Assembly (NCBI RefSeq): GCF_020622265.1
Contig: NZ_JACNMQ010000001.1
Span: 310,001-374,000 of the forward strand
From: Halomonas sp. M20
GTDB lineage: Bacteria > Pseudomonadota > Gammaproteobacteria > Pseudomonadales > Halomonadaceae
Length of the DNA stretch: 64,000 nucleotides
Direction: 5' to 3'
Every line of letters starts with the position of its first letter. Position 1 is the first letter of the stretch. Of the stretch, positions 50,029 to 59,429 are shown piece after piece. The position numbers and the translations under genes are program-made. The notes beneath the pieces are model-generated. The model made no database searches and had not been told where the DNA came from. It was given only the letters and a program-made list of their open reading frames with translations.

Positions 50029-51135
50029 ATGACGATGAACTTCTTCAATCCGGTCACGACCCAGACCTGGACCAATGGCCGCCACCTAGTGCGCTGCGTC
50101 AAGGTGATTCATGAAACCGCCGATGTGCGCACTTTCTGCTTCATGGCAGAGCAGCCGGTGCTGTTCTTCTTCAAGCCGGGGCAATTCGTCACTCTGGAAC
50201 TCGAGATCGGCGGCGAGCCGATCATGCGCTCCTATACCATATCCAGTTCGCCTTCGATTCCCTACAGTTTCTCGATCACCGTCAAGCGCATGCCCGGGGG
50301 CCGGGTATCCAACTGGTTGCACGATAGCCTCAATGTGGGCGACGAACTGGTGGTCCATGGGCCGGTGGGTAACTTCAACATCATGGACTTTCCCGCCGAC
50401 AAGGTGCTGTTCCTCACCGGCGGGGTGGGCATCACGCCGGTGATGTCGATGACCCGCTGGCTCTTCGACACCAATGCCAACGTCGACGTCGATTTCATTC
50501 ACAGCGCCCGTGCTCCGCGCGACGTCATCTATCATCGCGAACTGGTGCATATGTTCTCGCGGCTTCCCGAATTCAAGCTGCATGTCGTCTGTGAAAACAA
50601 GGATGACATCGGTGAGGCGTGGGCCGGTTACCGGGGCTATTTGACCCAGCCCATGCTGGAATTGATATCGCCGGACTATCTCGAGCGCGAGATCTTCTGC
50701 TGCGGGCCCACGCCCTACATGAATGCCGTCAAGGCGATTCTGCGCGAAACCGGCTTCGACATGGCGCACTATCATGAAGAGTCCTTCGCCGCCACACCCA
50801 TCGATGTACAGGAAGACGTTCAGGAGCTGGCCGAACAGGCCGAAGTCGCCGCCGAGGAGATCGATTATGCTGGAATGCTCTCTATTGAATTCTTGGGCTC
50901 CGGCAAGAGCGTGCGCATTCAGCCTAGCGAGACGATCCATGCCGCCGCCGCCAAACTCGGCCTGCATATTCCCAAGGCCTGCGGCATGGGTATTTGTGGC
51001 ACCTGTAGAGTGGAGCTAAAGTCCGGCGAGGTGGAGATGGACCATAACGGTGGCATTACCGACGAGGATGTCGAGGCGGGTTACATTCTCTCTTGCTGCA
51101 GCAAGCCCAAGTGTGACGTGGTGGTGGATTTCTAA
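50029..51135 (+). CDS. gbcB: Glycine betaine demethylase reductase subunit
   Basis: A 368-residue ferredoxin-NAD(P)H reductase that passes electrons to the Rieske oxygenase GbcA. An FAD-binding domain (about residues 15-115, RSYTISSSP) is followed by an NAD-binding domain (LFLTGGVGITPVMSM near 127; CCGPTPYMNAV near 226) and a C-terminal plant-type [2Fe-2S] ferredoxin (CGMGICGTC, with the last Cys in LSCCSKPKC). The order and length match Pseudomonas GbcB. Here it stands apart from gbcA, which lies 11 kb away on the opposite strand. It ends at a terminator, so it is probably a single-gene unit. Confidence 0.93.
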   Translation: MTMNFFNPVTTQTWTNGRHLVRCVKVIHETADVRTFCFMAEQPVLFFFKPGQFVTLELEIGGEPIMRSYTISSSPSIPYSFSITVKRMPGGRVSNWLHDSLNVGDELVVHGPVGNFNIMDFPADKVLFLTGGVGITPVMSMTRWLFDTNANVDVDFIHSARAPRDVIYHRELVHMFSRLPEFKLHVVCENKDDIGEAWAGYRGYLTQPMLELISPDYLEREIFCCGPTPYMNAVKAILRETGFDMAHYHEESFAATPIDVQEDVQELAEQAEVAAEEIDYAGMLSIEFLGSGKSVRIQPSETIHAAAAKLGLHIPKACGMGICGTCRVELKSGEVEMDHNGGITDEDVEAGYILSCCSKPKCDVVVDF

Positions 51136-51190
51136 GAAGAGAAAACGTAATGGAAGCATCGCGCGTCGATGCATAGCCTGTTTAGCAACG

Positions 51191-51222
51191 ACGGCGTTCT
51201 TCGGAGCGCCGTTTTCTTTTTG
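51191..51222 (+). terminator. Rho-independent terminator after gbcB
   Basis: Arms ACGGCGTTC and GAGCGCCGT (one G-U) with a TTCG tetraloop, followed by TTTCTTTTT. Confidence 0.85.
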
Positions 51223-51256
51223 GTGCCATACATGTCTCCCGGCACCCATTTATTCA

Positions 51257-51300
51257 CGACATGGAATTGTGGTACGGCAATCTCGCGTCAGCCCATGTCG
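51257..51300. promoter_or_regulatory. Inverted repeat CGACATGG-N28-CCATGTCG upstream of the dgc operon
   Basis: Perfect 8-bp arms at 51257-51264 and 51293-51300 in the 285-base gap before the dipeptidase-like gene. A further ATGTC copy lies near 51232. This is the only gene-free stretch able to hold the promoter of the dgc operon, so a regulator site, perhaps for GbdR, is plausible but unproven. Confidence 0.4.
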
Positions 51301-51420
51301 CGAATTGGCAGTCATGACGTTTTTGGAATTTTCACTGTCGTTTCCAAGTGCTGAATGGCTGGTGGAAAGCGCTATTCTTGCCCGCAAGACGCTACTTCCC
51401 CCGCTGGCCTGGAGACGACC

Positions 51421-52398
51421 ATGAACCCTGCCGAACTACACGACGACGCGATCGTCATCGATGGCTTGATCATCGCCAAGTGGAGCCGTGAACTACTCGA
51501 GGATATGCGTAAAGGCGGCCTGACCGCGGCCAACTGCACCGTCTCGGTATGGGAAGGTTTCCAGGCGACCGTCGACAATATCGTCAAGACTAATGTCTTG
51601 ATGCACGAGTGTCGCGACCTGGTACGCCCGGTTCGTACCACCGCCGACATCACCCGTGCCAAGGAAGAGGGCAAGACCGGCATTATCTTCGGCTTTCAAA
51701 ACGCCCATGCCTTCGAAGACCAGATCGGCTATGTGGAGATCTTCAAGCAGCTCGGCGTGGGTGTCGTGCAGATGTGCTACAACACCCAGAACCTGGTGGG
51801 CACCGGCTGTTATGAGCGTGACGGCGGCCTGTCCGGTTTCGGTCGCGAGATCGTCGGCGAAATGAATCGCGTCGGCATCATGTGCGATTTGTCCCACGTC
51901 GGCGCCAAGACCTCCGAGGAAGTCATTCTCGAGTCACAACAGCCGGTGTGCTACTCCCACTGCCTACCGTCGGGTCTCAAGGAGCACCCACGAAACAAGT
52001 CCGATGAAGAACTCAAGTTCATCGCCGACCAAGGCGGCTTCGTCGGCGTGACCATGTTCACGCCCTTCTTGCGGGCGGGGGTCGACGCGACCATCGATGA
52101 CTATGTCGAGGCCATCGAGTATGTGATGAATATTGTCGGTGAAGACGCCATCGGCATCGGCACCGATTTCACTCAAGGCCATGGGCCCGACTTTTTCGAA
52201 TGGCTGACCCACGACAAGGGCTACGCGCGGCGCCTGACCCGTTTCGGCAAGATCATCAATCCCGAGGGGATTCGCACCATCGGCGAGTTCCCCAACTTGA
52301 CCGAGGCGCTGCTCAAGCGCGGCCTGAGCGAGACCCAGGTGCGTAAGATCATGGGCGAGAACTGGGTGCGCATTTTAAAAGAGGTATGGGGTTCTTAA
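51421..52398 (+). CDS. M19 membrane-dipeptidase-like protein (PA5396-type), metal site incomplete
   Basis: A 325-residue amidohydrolase-fold protein of the renal dipeptidase family, in the same position as PA5396 in the Pseudomonas betaine cluster. Its C-terminal half is family-like (CDLSHVGAKT, CYSHCLPSG, HPRNKSDEEL, GIGTDFTQGHG), keeping two His ligands. The N-terminal HxD metal motif is replaced by IDGLIIAKW, and the bridging Glu position reads FGFQNAHAF. A classical binuclear zinc site is therefore doubtful. The ATG at 51421 follows GGAGACG. The open frame upstream is not family-like. Role in betaine catabolism is unknown. Confidence 0.82.
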   Translation: MNPAELHDDAIVIDGLIIAKWSRELLEDMRKGGLTAANCTVSVWEGFQATVDNIVKTNVLMHECRDLVRPVRTTADITRAKEEGKTGIIFGFQNAHAFEDQIGYVEIFKQLGVGVVQMCYNTQNLVGTGCYERDGGLSGFGREIVGEMNRVGIMCDLSHVGAKTSEEVILESQQPVCYSHCLPSGLKEHPRNKSDEELKFIADQGGFVGVTMFTPFLRAGVDATIDDYVEAIEYVMNIVGEDAIGIGTDFTQGHGPDFFEWLTHDKGYARRLTRFGKIINPEGIRTIGEFPNLTEALLKRGLSETQVRKIMGENWVRILKEVWGS

Positions 52399-52579
52399 CT
52401 GACTTTCGGGCCTATTGCGCTTGCGGTTACTGCGTTGCGACGCCGTTCGAAATGCTCATGGACAACAGTCCACTCCGCTTTCTCGCTTCATCCGCGCCTT
52501 GTTCCCGCTGCGCTCATGACGGCCCGGGAATACTTACAAAATACAAGTGCCAAGAACAACGATCTCGAGGAATACGACC

Positions 52580-53128
52580 GTGACCAAGATGGCCCCCGAA
52601 CTGCCCATAGAGGTGGACGCCGAGACCGGTGTCTGGACCACCGATGCGCTGCCCATGCTCTATGTGCCGCGCCATTTTTTCATCAACAACCATCTCGCCG
52701 TGGAAGAGGCCCTGGGCGTGGAGAAATACGCCGAGATCCTCTATCACGCCGGTTACAAGAGCGCCTGGCACTGGTGCGAGAAGGAAGCCGAGCTGCATGG
52801 TTTGAGTGATGTGGCACTGTTCGAACATTACATGGCGCGTCTCTCTCAGCGAGGCTGGGGCAAGTTCAACACCCAGGACATCGATCTCGGGGCCGGCACC
52901 TGTCGTGTGCATCTCGAGCACAGCGCCTTTGTGTACCAGATGGGCAAGGCGGGCTATCGGGTCGAGTATATGTTCACCGGTTGGTTCGCCGGCGCCATGG
53001 ACCAGATTCTCGCTGCGCGAGGAAGCCAACTGCGCACCGTGGCCACGCAGACGCAAAGTGCCGCCGAAGAAGGCCGCGATCACGGCGTCTTCGTCGTCAA
53101 ACCGCTTGCTCAACATCCGCAGGGCTGA
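52580..53128 (+). CDS. PA5397-like protein of the dimethylglycine operon (DUF5943-type)
   Basis: About 182 residues, matching in place and apparent sequence the hypothetical gene between the dipeptidase and dgcA in Pseudomonas (PA5397). Distinct text includes EVDAETGVWTTDALPMLYVP at the N-terminus, then GKFNTQDIDL and YMFTGWFAGAMDQIL. It has no signal peptide or cysteine cluster. It resembles the 4-vinyl-reductase-like small-ligand fold, a guess only. The GTG at 52580 follows GAGG. An ATG at 52589 is the alternative. The 181-base gap before it shows no other feature. It is 12 bases before dgcA, so likely functionally linked. Confidence 0.75.
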   Translation: MTKMAPELPIEVDAETGVWTTDALPMLYVPRHFFINNHLAVEEALGVEKYAEILYHAGYKSAWHWCEKEAELHGLSDVALFEHYMARLSQRGWGKFNTQDIDLGAGTCRVHLEHSAFVYQMGKAGYRVEYMFTGWFAGAMDQILAARGSQLRTVATQTQSAAEEGRDHGVFVVKPLAQHPQG

Positions 53129-53140
53129 GGACCGTTTCCC

Positions 53141-55213
53141 ATGGCATTCGACGCACTTCTAGAGCCGATTCAGATCGGCAAGCAGACCATTCGCAACCGC
53201 GTGGTCAGCACCGCCCATGCTGAAGTTCACGCCACCGACGGCGGCATGACCACCGAGCGCTACGTCAAGTATTACGAGGAAAAGGCCAAGGGCGGATGCG
53301 GGTTGTCCATTTGTGGCGGGTCGTCGGTGGTTTCCATCGACAGTCCTCAGGCCTGGTGGAGCTCGGTGAATCTATCCACCGACCGGATCATCCCGCATTT
53401 TCAGAATCTGGCGGATGCCGTCCACAAGCACGGCGGCAAGATCATGATCCAGATTACCCACATGGGACGGCGTTCGCGCTGGGACGGCTACGATTGGCCG
53501 GTGCTGCTGTCACCCTCGGGCATCCGCGAGCCGGTGCACCGTTCGACCTGCAAGACCATCGAGGAAGAAGAGATCTGGCGCATCGTCGGCGATTTCGCTC
53601 AAGCCGCCCGCCGGGCAAAAGAGGGCGGACTCGATGGCGTCGAACTGTCCGCCGTGCATCAGCACTTGATAGACCAGTTCTGGAGCCCGCGGGTCAACAA
53701 GCGTACCGATCAATGGGGTGGCAGTTTCGAGAACCGCATGCGCTTCGGCATGGAAGTGCTCAAGGCGGTGTGCGCCGAGGTCGGCGACGACTTCGTGGTG
53801 GGCATGCGCATCTGTGGCGACGAGTTTCATCCGGATGGTTTGACGCATGAAGATATGAAGCAGATCGCTGCCTATTACGACGCCACCGGCCAGGTCGATT
53901 TCTTCGGCGTGATCGGCTCGGGCTGCGATACCCACAACAGTCTGGCCAACGTCATTCCCAATATGTCCTATCCGCCGGAGCCCTTCCTGCATCTGGCCGC
54001 AGGGATCAAGGAGGTGGTCAGCGTACCCGTGATTCACGCTCAGAATATCAAGGACCCCAACCAGGCCCAAAGGATTCTCGAGGGCGGTTATGTCGACATG
54101 GTCGGCATGACCCGCGCGCATATCGCCGACCCGCACCTGATCGCCAAGGTCAAGATGGGTCAGGTCGACCAGATCAAGCAGTGCGTGGGCGCCAACTACT
54201 GCATCGATCGTCAGTATCAAGGCCTCGATGTACTGTGCATCCAGAATGCCGCCACTTCCCGGGAGTACATGGGGCTGCCGCACATCATCGACAAGAGCGA
54301 GGGGGCCAAGCGCAAGGTGGTGGTGGTCGGCGGCGGTCCCGGCGGCATGGAGGCGGCGCGGGTGGCCGCCGAGCGTGGCCACGCCGTCACCTTGTTCGAG
54401 GCCGAGCAGCAACTGGGCGGCCAGATCACGCTGGCAGCGAAGGCGCCGCAGCGAGATCAGATCGCCGGCATCACTCGCTGGTATCAGCTGGAATTGACAC
54501 GCCTCAAGGTTGACCTGCGCCTTGCCACCTGTGCCGATGAAGCGACCATTCAAGATTTACGTCCGGATATCGTGATACTGGCCACTGGCGGCCAGCCGTT
54601 CCTGTCGCAGGTTGCCGAGTGGGGCGCGGAGGAAGGCCTCATCGTCAGCAGCTGGGATATCCTCGGCGGCAAGGTCGAGCCGGGCAAGAACGTGCTGGTT
54701 TACGACACCATCTGTGAGTTCTCCGGGGTGTCGGTGGCGGATTACCTGGCCGACAAGGGCGCCAAGGTCGAGATCGTCACCGACGACGTCAAGCCCGGTG
54801 CCGCGGTGGGTGGCACGAATTTCCCCACCTTCTACCGTAGCCTCTACGAAAAGGAGGTGATCATGACCTCCGATCTGGCGCTGCATAAAGTCTATCGGGA
54901 GGGTGACTCCCTGGTGGCGGTGCTCGAAAACGAGTACACCGGCACCCAGGAAGAGCGCGTAACCGATCAGATCGTGGTCGAAAATGGCGTGCGTCCCGAT
55001 GAGGCGTTGTATTACGCGCTCAAGGACCAGTCGCGCAACCACGGCCAGGTCGATCTCGAGGCACTGTACGCGATACGGCCGCAACCCTGTCTGGCGAGCC
55101 TCGATGAAGAGCAGGAAGACGGCTTCTTGCTGTTCCGCCTGGGGGATTGCACGGCACAGCGCAACATTCATGCTGCCATTTATGATGCGCTGCGCCTTTG
55201 CAAGGACTTCTAG
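53141..55213 (+). CDS. dgcA: Dimethylglycine demethylase, DgcA subunit
   Basis: A 690-residue TMADH-type flavoprotein converting dimethylglycine to sarcosine with release of a one-carbon unit. An N-terminal TIM barrel binds FMN (KQTIRNRVVSTAHAEVH near residue 13; active-site His in SAVHQHLIDQFWSP; NKRTDQWGGSFENR). A cluster segment CVGANYCIDR and LCIQNA lies near 347, where the usual second Cys is Ala. C-terminal dinucleotide-binding domains follow (VVVVGGGPGGMEAARVA near 391). It sits 12 bases after the PA5397-like gene and 13 before dgcB. Identification rests on operon order and length. Confidence 0.9.
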   Translation: MAFDALLEPIQIGKQTIRNRVVSTAHAEVHATDGGMTTERYVKYYEEKAKGGCGLSICGGSSVVSIDSPQAWWSSVNLSTDRIIPHFQNLADAVHKHGGKIMIQITHMGRRSRWDGYDWPVLLSPSGIREPVHRSTCKTIEEEEIWRIVGDFAQAARRAKEGGLDGVELSAVHQHLIDQFWSPRVNKRTDQWGGSFENRMRFGMEVLKAVCAEVGDDFVVGMRICGDEFHPDGLTHEDMKQIAAYYDATGQVDFFGVIGSGCDTHNSLANVIPNMSYPPEPFLHLAAGIKEVVSVPVIHAQNIKDPNQAQRILEGGYVDMVGMTRAHIADPHLIAKVKMGQVDQIKQCVGANYCIDRQYQGLDVLCIQNAATSREYMGLPHIIDKSEGAKRKVVVVGGGPGGMEAARVAAERGHAVTLFEAEQQLGGQITLAAKAPQRDQIAGITRWYQLELTRLKVDLRLATCADEATIQDLRPDIVILATGGQPFLSQVAEWGAEEGLIVSSWDILGGKVEPGKNVLVYDTICEFSGVSVADYLADKGAKVEIVTDDVKPGAAVGGTNFPTFYRSLYEKEVIMTSDLALHKVYREGDSLVAVLENEYTGTQEERVTDQIVVENGVRPDEALYYALKDQSRNHGQVDLEALYAIRPQPCLASLDEEQEDGFLLFRLGDCTAQRNIHAAIYDALRLCKDF

Positions 55214-55226
55214 GAGGGCCACCCAG

Positions 55227-57236
55227 ATGCTCGATATCTTACTGCCGATCCTGATCTTCTCCGCGCTGGCGCTGGCGGCGATCGGCGCCCTGCGACGTAT
55301 TCGGCTGTGGCGTCAGGGGCGCCCTTCGCCGGTGCCCATCGCCAAGGGTCTGGCCGCCATGCCGCGGCGTTATCTGGTCGATCTGCACCATGTGGTGGCT
55401 CGCGACAAGTACATCTCCAATACGCATGTGGCCACCGCCGGCGGTTTCGTGGCGGCAGCAGTGCTGATGATCCTGGTGCACGGTCTGGGCTTGGGCGCTT
55501 CACAAGGACTGGGGGGCGTGCTGGGTTGGTTGCTGCTGGCGGCGAGTGCCTGCATGTTCGTCGGTAGCCTGTTCGTCGCCAAGCGGCGGCGCAATCCGCC
55601 GCCACGGCTCTCCAAGGGGCCCTGGATGCGCCTGCCCAAGAGCTTGATGGCGTTTTCGCTGGGGGTGTTCGTGATCACCTTGCCCAGCGTCGGGGCATTG
55701 CCTGCCGATCTCGGCAGTTGGATAGTGGCGCTGGTGCTTGCCGGCGTCGTGGCCTGGGGCTTGGCCGAAATGGTGTTCGGCATGACCTGGGGCGGGCCGA
55801 TGAAGCATGCCTTTGCCGGTGCGCTGCATCTGGCGTTTCACCGTCGCCCCGAGCGGTTTTCCACGCAAGAAGGCGGGCCGGGGCGCTCCACCGGCCTCAA
55901 GGCCTTGGACCTGGATGACGAGCGGGCGCCTCTGGGCGTGGAGACGCCCAAGGATTTCACCTGGAATCAGCTGCTGGGCTTCGATGCCTGCGTACAGTGC
56001 GGGCGCTGCGAAGCCGCGTGTCCAGCCTTCGCTGCCGGTCAGCCGCTCAATCCCAAGAAGCTGATCCAGGACATGGTGGTGGGCATGGTGGGTGGTAGCG
56101 ATGGCCATTACGCCGGCTCCCCCTATCCAGCGCCGGAGGGTGGGTACAAGCCGATCGGCGAACATGGCGGCGACCCCCATGGGCCCATCGTGGCGCGCCA
56201 GGGCGTGGCGCTGGTCGATGCCGAGACCCTCTGGTCCTGTACCACCTGCCGTGCCTGTGTCGAGGAGTGCCCGATGATGATCGAGCACGTCGATGCCATC
56301 GTCGACATGCGCCGCTTCTTGACCCTGGAGCGCGGCAACACGCCCAATAAAGGCGGCGAAGTACTCGACAACCTGATCGCCACCGACAACCCCGGCGGCT
56401 TCGATCCCGGCTCGCGACTCAACTGGGCGGCGGATCAGAACCTGGCGCTGATGGCCGACAGGAAAGAGGCCGACGTATTGCTATGGCTGGGCGACGGCGC
56501 CTTCGACATGCGCAATCAGCGCACCCTGCGCGCGCTGGTCAAGGTATTGCGTGCCGCCGACGTCGACTTCGCGGTACTGGGCAATGAAGAGCGCGACAGC
56601 GGCGATGTGGCCCGGCGACTGGGCGACGAGGCCACGTTCCAGCGTCTCGCCAAGCGCAATATCGCCACGCTTTCCCAGTATCGCTTCAAGCACATAGTGA
56701 CCTGCGACCCGCATAGTTTTCATGTATTGAAAAATGAATACGGTGCGCTCGGCGGCCACTATAGCGTCTTCCACCACAGCACCTACATCGCCGATCTGTT
56801 CGACGGTGGTCGTCTGCACCTGAAGACCTGGAAGGGCGGTAGGGTGACCTATCACGATCCCTGCTATCTGGGCCGCTACAACGGCGAATACGAAGCGCCT
56901 CGGCGAGTGCTCCAGGCGCTGGGTATCGAGGTCAAGGAGATGACGCGCTCGGGCTATCGTTCGCGTTGCTGCGGCGGCGGCGGCGGTGCGCCGATCACCG
57001 ATGTGCCCGGCAAGCGGCGCATTCCCGACATGCGCATGGAAGACGTCAGCGAAACCGGGGCCGAGCTGGTCGCGGTGGGCTGCCCCCAGTGTACCGCCAT
57101 GCTCGAAGGCGTGGTGGATGCCAGCGCCGAGGTACGCGATATCGCCGAGCTGGTGGCCGAGGGTCTGAACGAAGACCCCGATCCAGGCCGCGCGACGCGT
57201 CGTGCCCAACCCAGCGAGGAGGTAATGACGTTATGA
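55227..57236 (+). CDS. dgcB: Dimethylglycine demethylase, DgcB iron-sulfur membrane subunit
   Basis: A 669-residue membrane electron carrier. About five N-terminal transmembrane helices (residues 1-190) precede two ferredoxin-type [4Fe-4S] sites (CVQCGRCEAACP near 255 and CTTCRACVEECP near 337). Two CCG-type heterodisulfide-reductase-like domains follow (TYHDPCYLGRYNG near 550, SRCCGGGGGAP near 581, VGCPQCTAMLE near 612). It is expected to carry electrons from DgcA, with the Etf-like pair, to the quinone pool. GGAGGG precedes the ATG at 55227, although the frame is open 81 codons further into dgcA. It overlaps the next gene by ATGA. Confidence 0.9.
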   Translation: MLDILLPILIFSALALAAIGALRRIRLWRQGRPSPVPIAKGLAAMPRRYLVDLHHVVARDKYISNTHVATAGGFVAAAVLMILVHGLGLGASQGLGGVLGWLLLAASACMFVGSLFVAKRRRNPPPRLSKGPWMRLPKSLMAFSLGVFVITLPSVGALPADLGSWIVALVLAGVVAWGLAEMVFGMTWGGPMKHAFAGALHLAFHRRPERFSTQEGGPGRSTGLKALDLDDERAPLGVETPKDFTWNQLLGFDACVQCGRCEAACPAFAAGQPLNPKKLIQDMVVGMVGGSDGHYAGSPYPAPEGGYKPIGEHGGDPHGPIVARQGVALVDAETLWSCTTCRACVEECPMMIEHVDAIVDMRRFLTLERGNTPNKGGEVLDNLIATDNPGGFDPGSRLNWAADQNLALMADRKEADVLLWLGDGAFDMRNQRTLRALVKVLRAADVDFAVLGNEERDSGDVARRLGDEATFQRLAKRNIATLSQYRFKHIVTCDPHSFHVLKNEYGALGGHYSVFHHSTYIADLFDGGRLHLKTWKGGRVTYHDPCYLGRYNGEYEAPRRVLQALGIEVKEMTRSGYRSRCCGGGGGAPITDVPGKRRIPDMRMEDVSETGAELVAVGCPQCTAMLEGVVDASAEVRDIAELVAEGLNEDPDPGRATRRAQPSEEVMTL

Positions 57237-58555
57237 AAAGCGGCGTCATGAGCGATGATCTACGCCGCGATCCGCGCCAGGAGTGGATCGCCAGAAACCG
57301 GCTGCACCCTGACCACCAGCGGGTGCTGGCCGAGCTGGGGAAGGGGGCGGCGTCTGCCGAATGGCTGGGGCCCCAGGGGCTAATGCGCAAGAACCCCCAC
57401 CGGGTGGGCTTCATTGGCCCCCATGGCCTCAAGCGTATCGATCGCAGCGGCGCCCAGCAGGCCGCCACGGCAAGCAACGCTCGGCAGCGCGGCGCGGCGG
57501 CGGATACGCGACAATCGATTGATATCGAGACGCCGGCCTTCCTGGTCGCCGTGGTTCCCGACATGAGCGGAGGGCGTCTATCATCCCAGGATCGCGATCT
57601 GCTGGGCCTGGCGCGCCAGTTGGCCGACGCCGATCCGGAGCGTCCCGGGGCGGTGTTGGCGGTGCTCTTCGGCGAGCACAAGGAAGACACCCTGGGCGAG
57701 GCCGGCATCGATCGTCTGCTGCATCTCGAAGGCGATAAATTTGCAGGCTATGCGCCGGAAGCGCGACTGGCGGCTTTGATGGCGGTGGAACGGCAATGGG
57801 CGCCGGGTCACTGGCTGCTGCCGGACTCCGCGCTGGGCGGTGCCGATCTGGGACGACGCTTGGCGGCACGTATCGGTGAGCGCCCGGCCACCGGCGTTTG
57901 GCAACTGAATGTGAATGAGAGTGCCGACACCGACAATGCGGGCAGCTCCCAAGGGTGGCAGTGTCTCGCTCGCGGCGCGGCGGGTACCCGCGATATTCAG
58001 CGGCCGCTACCGCGTGTGGTACTGGCGCTTGCCGAATGTGCCGAACCGGTCAGCGAAACGCGTCATGCGGCGCGCCCCGTCGAGCTTTCCCAAGCGCTGC
58101 CCGAGACGCTCGGTCGCATCAGGGATATGGGCGCGGTGGCCGTGGATCCTGCTGGCGTGGCCCTTGCCGAGGCTGAGTTCATCCTGTCCGCCGGCAATGG
58201 TGTCAAGGACTGGGAGGGCTACCACCGCGCCGCCGAGATGCTGCAGGCGACCAAGGGGGCGTCCCGGGTGGCGGTGGACGATGGCTTCATGCCGCGGGAT
58301 CGCCAGGTAGGAGCGACGGGCACTTGGGTCACCGCACGGGTCTATGTGGCGGTGGGAATCAGTGGCGCCATCCAGCATCTGCAGGGCATACAGAGCTGCG
58401 ACAAGGTCGTGGCGATCAATTTCGACGGCGGCTGCGACATGGTCAAGCGCGCCGATCTCGCCGTGCTGGGCGATTCGTCCCAGACCCTCGCCGCGCTGGT
58501 GGCGCTGGTCGAGCGGTATCGGCAACAGCAGCAGGAGTCCCGTGATGCCGCATGA
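57233..58555 (+). CDS. Electron transfer flavoprotein alpha-like subunit (PA5400-type)
   Basis: A 440-residue EtfA-like protein. The C-terminal FAD domain is convincing: AEFILSAGNGVKDWEGY near residue 311, GASRVAVDDGFMPRDRQVG, YVAVGISGAIQHLQG near 371 and VAINFDGG. An extra N-terminal region of about 100 residues rich in Arg and Gly (MSDDLRRDPRQEWI, MRKNPHRVGFIGPHG) is longer than housekeeping EtfA. It probably accepts electrons from DgcA. The start overlaps dgcB, and its end overlaps etfB by 11 bases. Confidence 0.88.
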   Translation: MKSGVMSDDLRRDPRQEWIARNRLHPDHQRVLAELGKGAASAEWLGPQGLMRKNPHRVGFIGPHGLKRIDRSGAQQAATASNARQRGAAADTRQSIDIETPAFLVAVVPDMSGGRLSSQDRDLLGLARQLADADPERPGAVLAVLFGEHKEDTLGEAGIDRLLHLEGDKFAGYAPEARLAALMAVERQWAPGHWLLPDSALGGADLGRRLAARIGERPATGVWQLNVNESADTDNAGSSQGWQCLARGAAGTRDIQRPLPRVVLALAECAEPVSETRHAARPVELSQALPETLGRIRDMGAVAVDPAGVALAEAEFILSAGNGVKDWEGYHRAAEMLQATKGASRVAVDDGFMPRDRQVGATGTWVTARVYVAVGISGAIQHLQGIQSCDKVVAINFDGGCDMVKRADLAVLGDSSQTLAALVALVERYRQQQQESRDAA

Positions 58556-59378
58556 TGCGAACTCCCAGGCCAGCGCTCGGGAGCAACCACACACCGGCGA
58601 GCAGCCAAGCGTCGCGGTGCTCATCTCGATGGGCCGCCATCCGCTGACCGGACGGGCCCGACGCGCCGATCAAGATGCGCGCGCCGTGGAGATGGCATTA
58701 TCCCTGAGCGATGCACAGCCCAGCTTGCTGCATGCGGGGCATTTTGATCACGACAGTGAGGCTGCCCTGCGCGCTTATCTGGGCATGGGATTCGACGCGC
58801 TTGAATTGATAGAGCAGGAGCCGGGGGCCGACGTGATTTCGGCACTGAGCGACAGGCTGCGCGAAGCCGCGCCGCAGCTAGTGCTGACCGGCGCTCGGGC
58901 GGAAACCGGTGAAGGTTCCGGTTTGCTGCCGTACCTGCTGGCCGACGCCCTGGGTTGGCCGATCGTGACCAGCCTGGCCTCGATAGAGTGTATCGAGCAG
59001 GGTGAGGCCACGCTGCTACAGGCACTGCCCCGTGGTCAGCGACGGCGCCTGCGGGTGCGCTTGCCGGCGATTGTCACGGTGGATAGCAGTGCGCCGGCCG
59101 CGCGCCAGAGCGCCTTTGGTCCGGCCCGACGTGGCGTTTTCGAGCGTGTGGCACATGCCAGTGTGCAGGACGCTGCTTTCGCCGAGTGGGACGTGCAGCC
59201 GGCGCGCAAACGGCCCAAACGCCTCAAGATCGTCAAGGCGACCTCGGCGCGCGACCGCTTCAAGGCCGCCGCGGCCAAGGCAGAGGGCGGTGGCGGTCAG
59301 GTACTGGCCGACGTGACGCCGGAACAGGGCGCCGAGGCGATCTTCAAGCTGTTACAGGAAGAAGGCGTGCTGCGCTGA
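58545..59378 (+). CDS. Electron transfer flavoprotein beta-like subunit (PA5401-type)
   Basis: A 277-residue divergent EtfB: ADQDARAVEMALSL near residue 39 matches the beta-subunit start region, with LTGARAETGEGSGLLPYLLADALGW-like text (around residues 107-130) and RRLRVRLPAIVTVDSS near 166 giving the typical Etf adenosine/AMP region. It pairs with the preceding alpha gene. AGGAG precedes the ATG, and the genes overlap by 11 bases, so subunit expression is coupled. Last member of the dgc operon in this window. Confidence 0.86.
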   Translation: MPHDANSQASAREQPHTGEQPSVAVLISMGRHPLTGRARRADQDARAVEMALSLSDAQPSLLHAGHFDHDSEAALRAYLGMGFDALELIEQEPGADVISALSDRLREAAPQLVLTGARAETGEGSGLLPYLLADALGWPIVTSLASIECIEQGEATLLQALPRGQRRRLRVRLPAIVTVDSSAPAARQSAFGPARRGVFERVAHASVQDAAFAEWDVQPARKRPKRLKIVKATSARDRFKAAAAKAEGGGGQVLADVTPEQGAEAIFKLLQEEGVLR

Positions 59379-59429
59379 CGTGTTGCATACTGACACGCAG
59401 CTAAAATTACCAGCACAAGGTGATACGCC

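Noticed and set aside
53510-54553. 347-codon - strand frame opposite dgcA
   Set aside because: Shadow of a conserved gene. Composition is biased and no motifs are seen.
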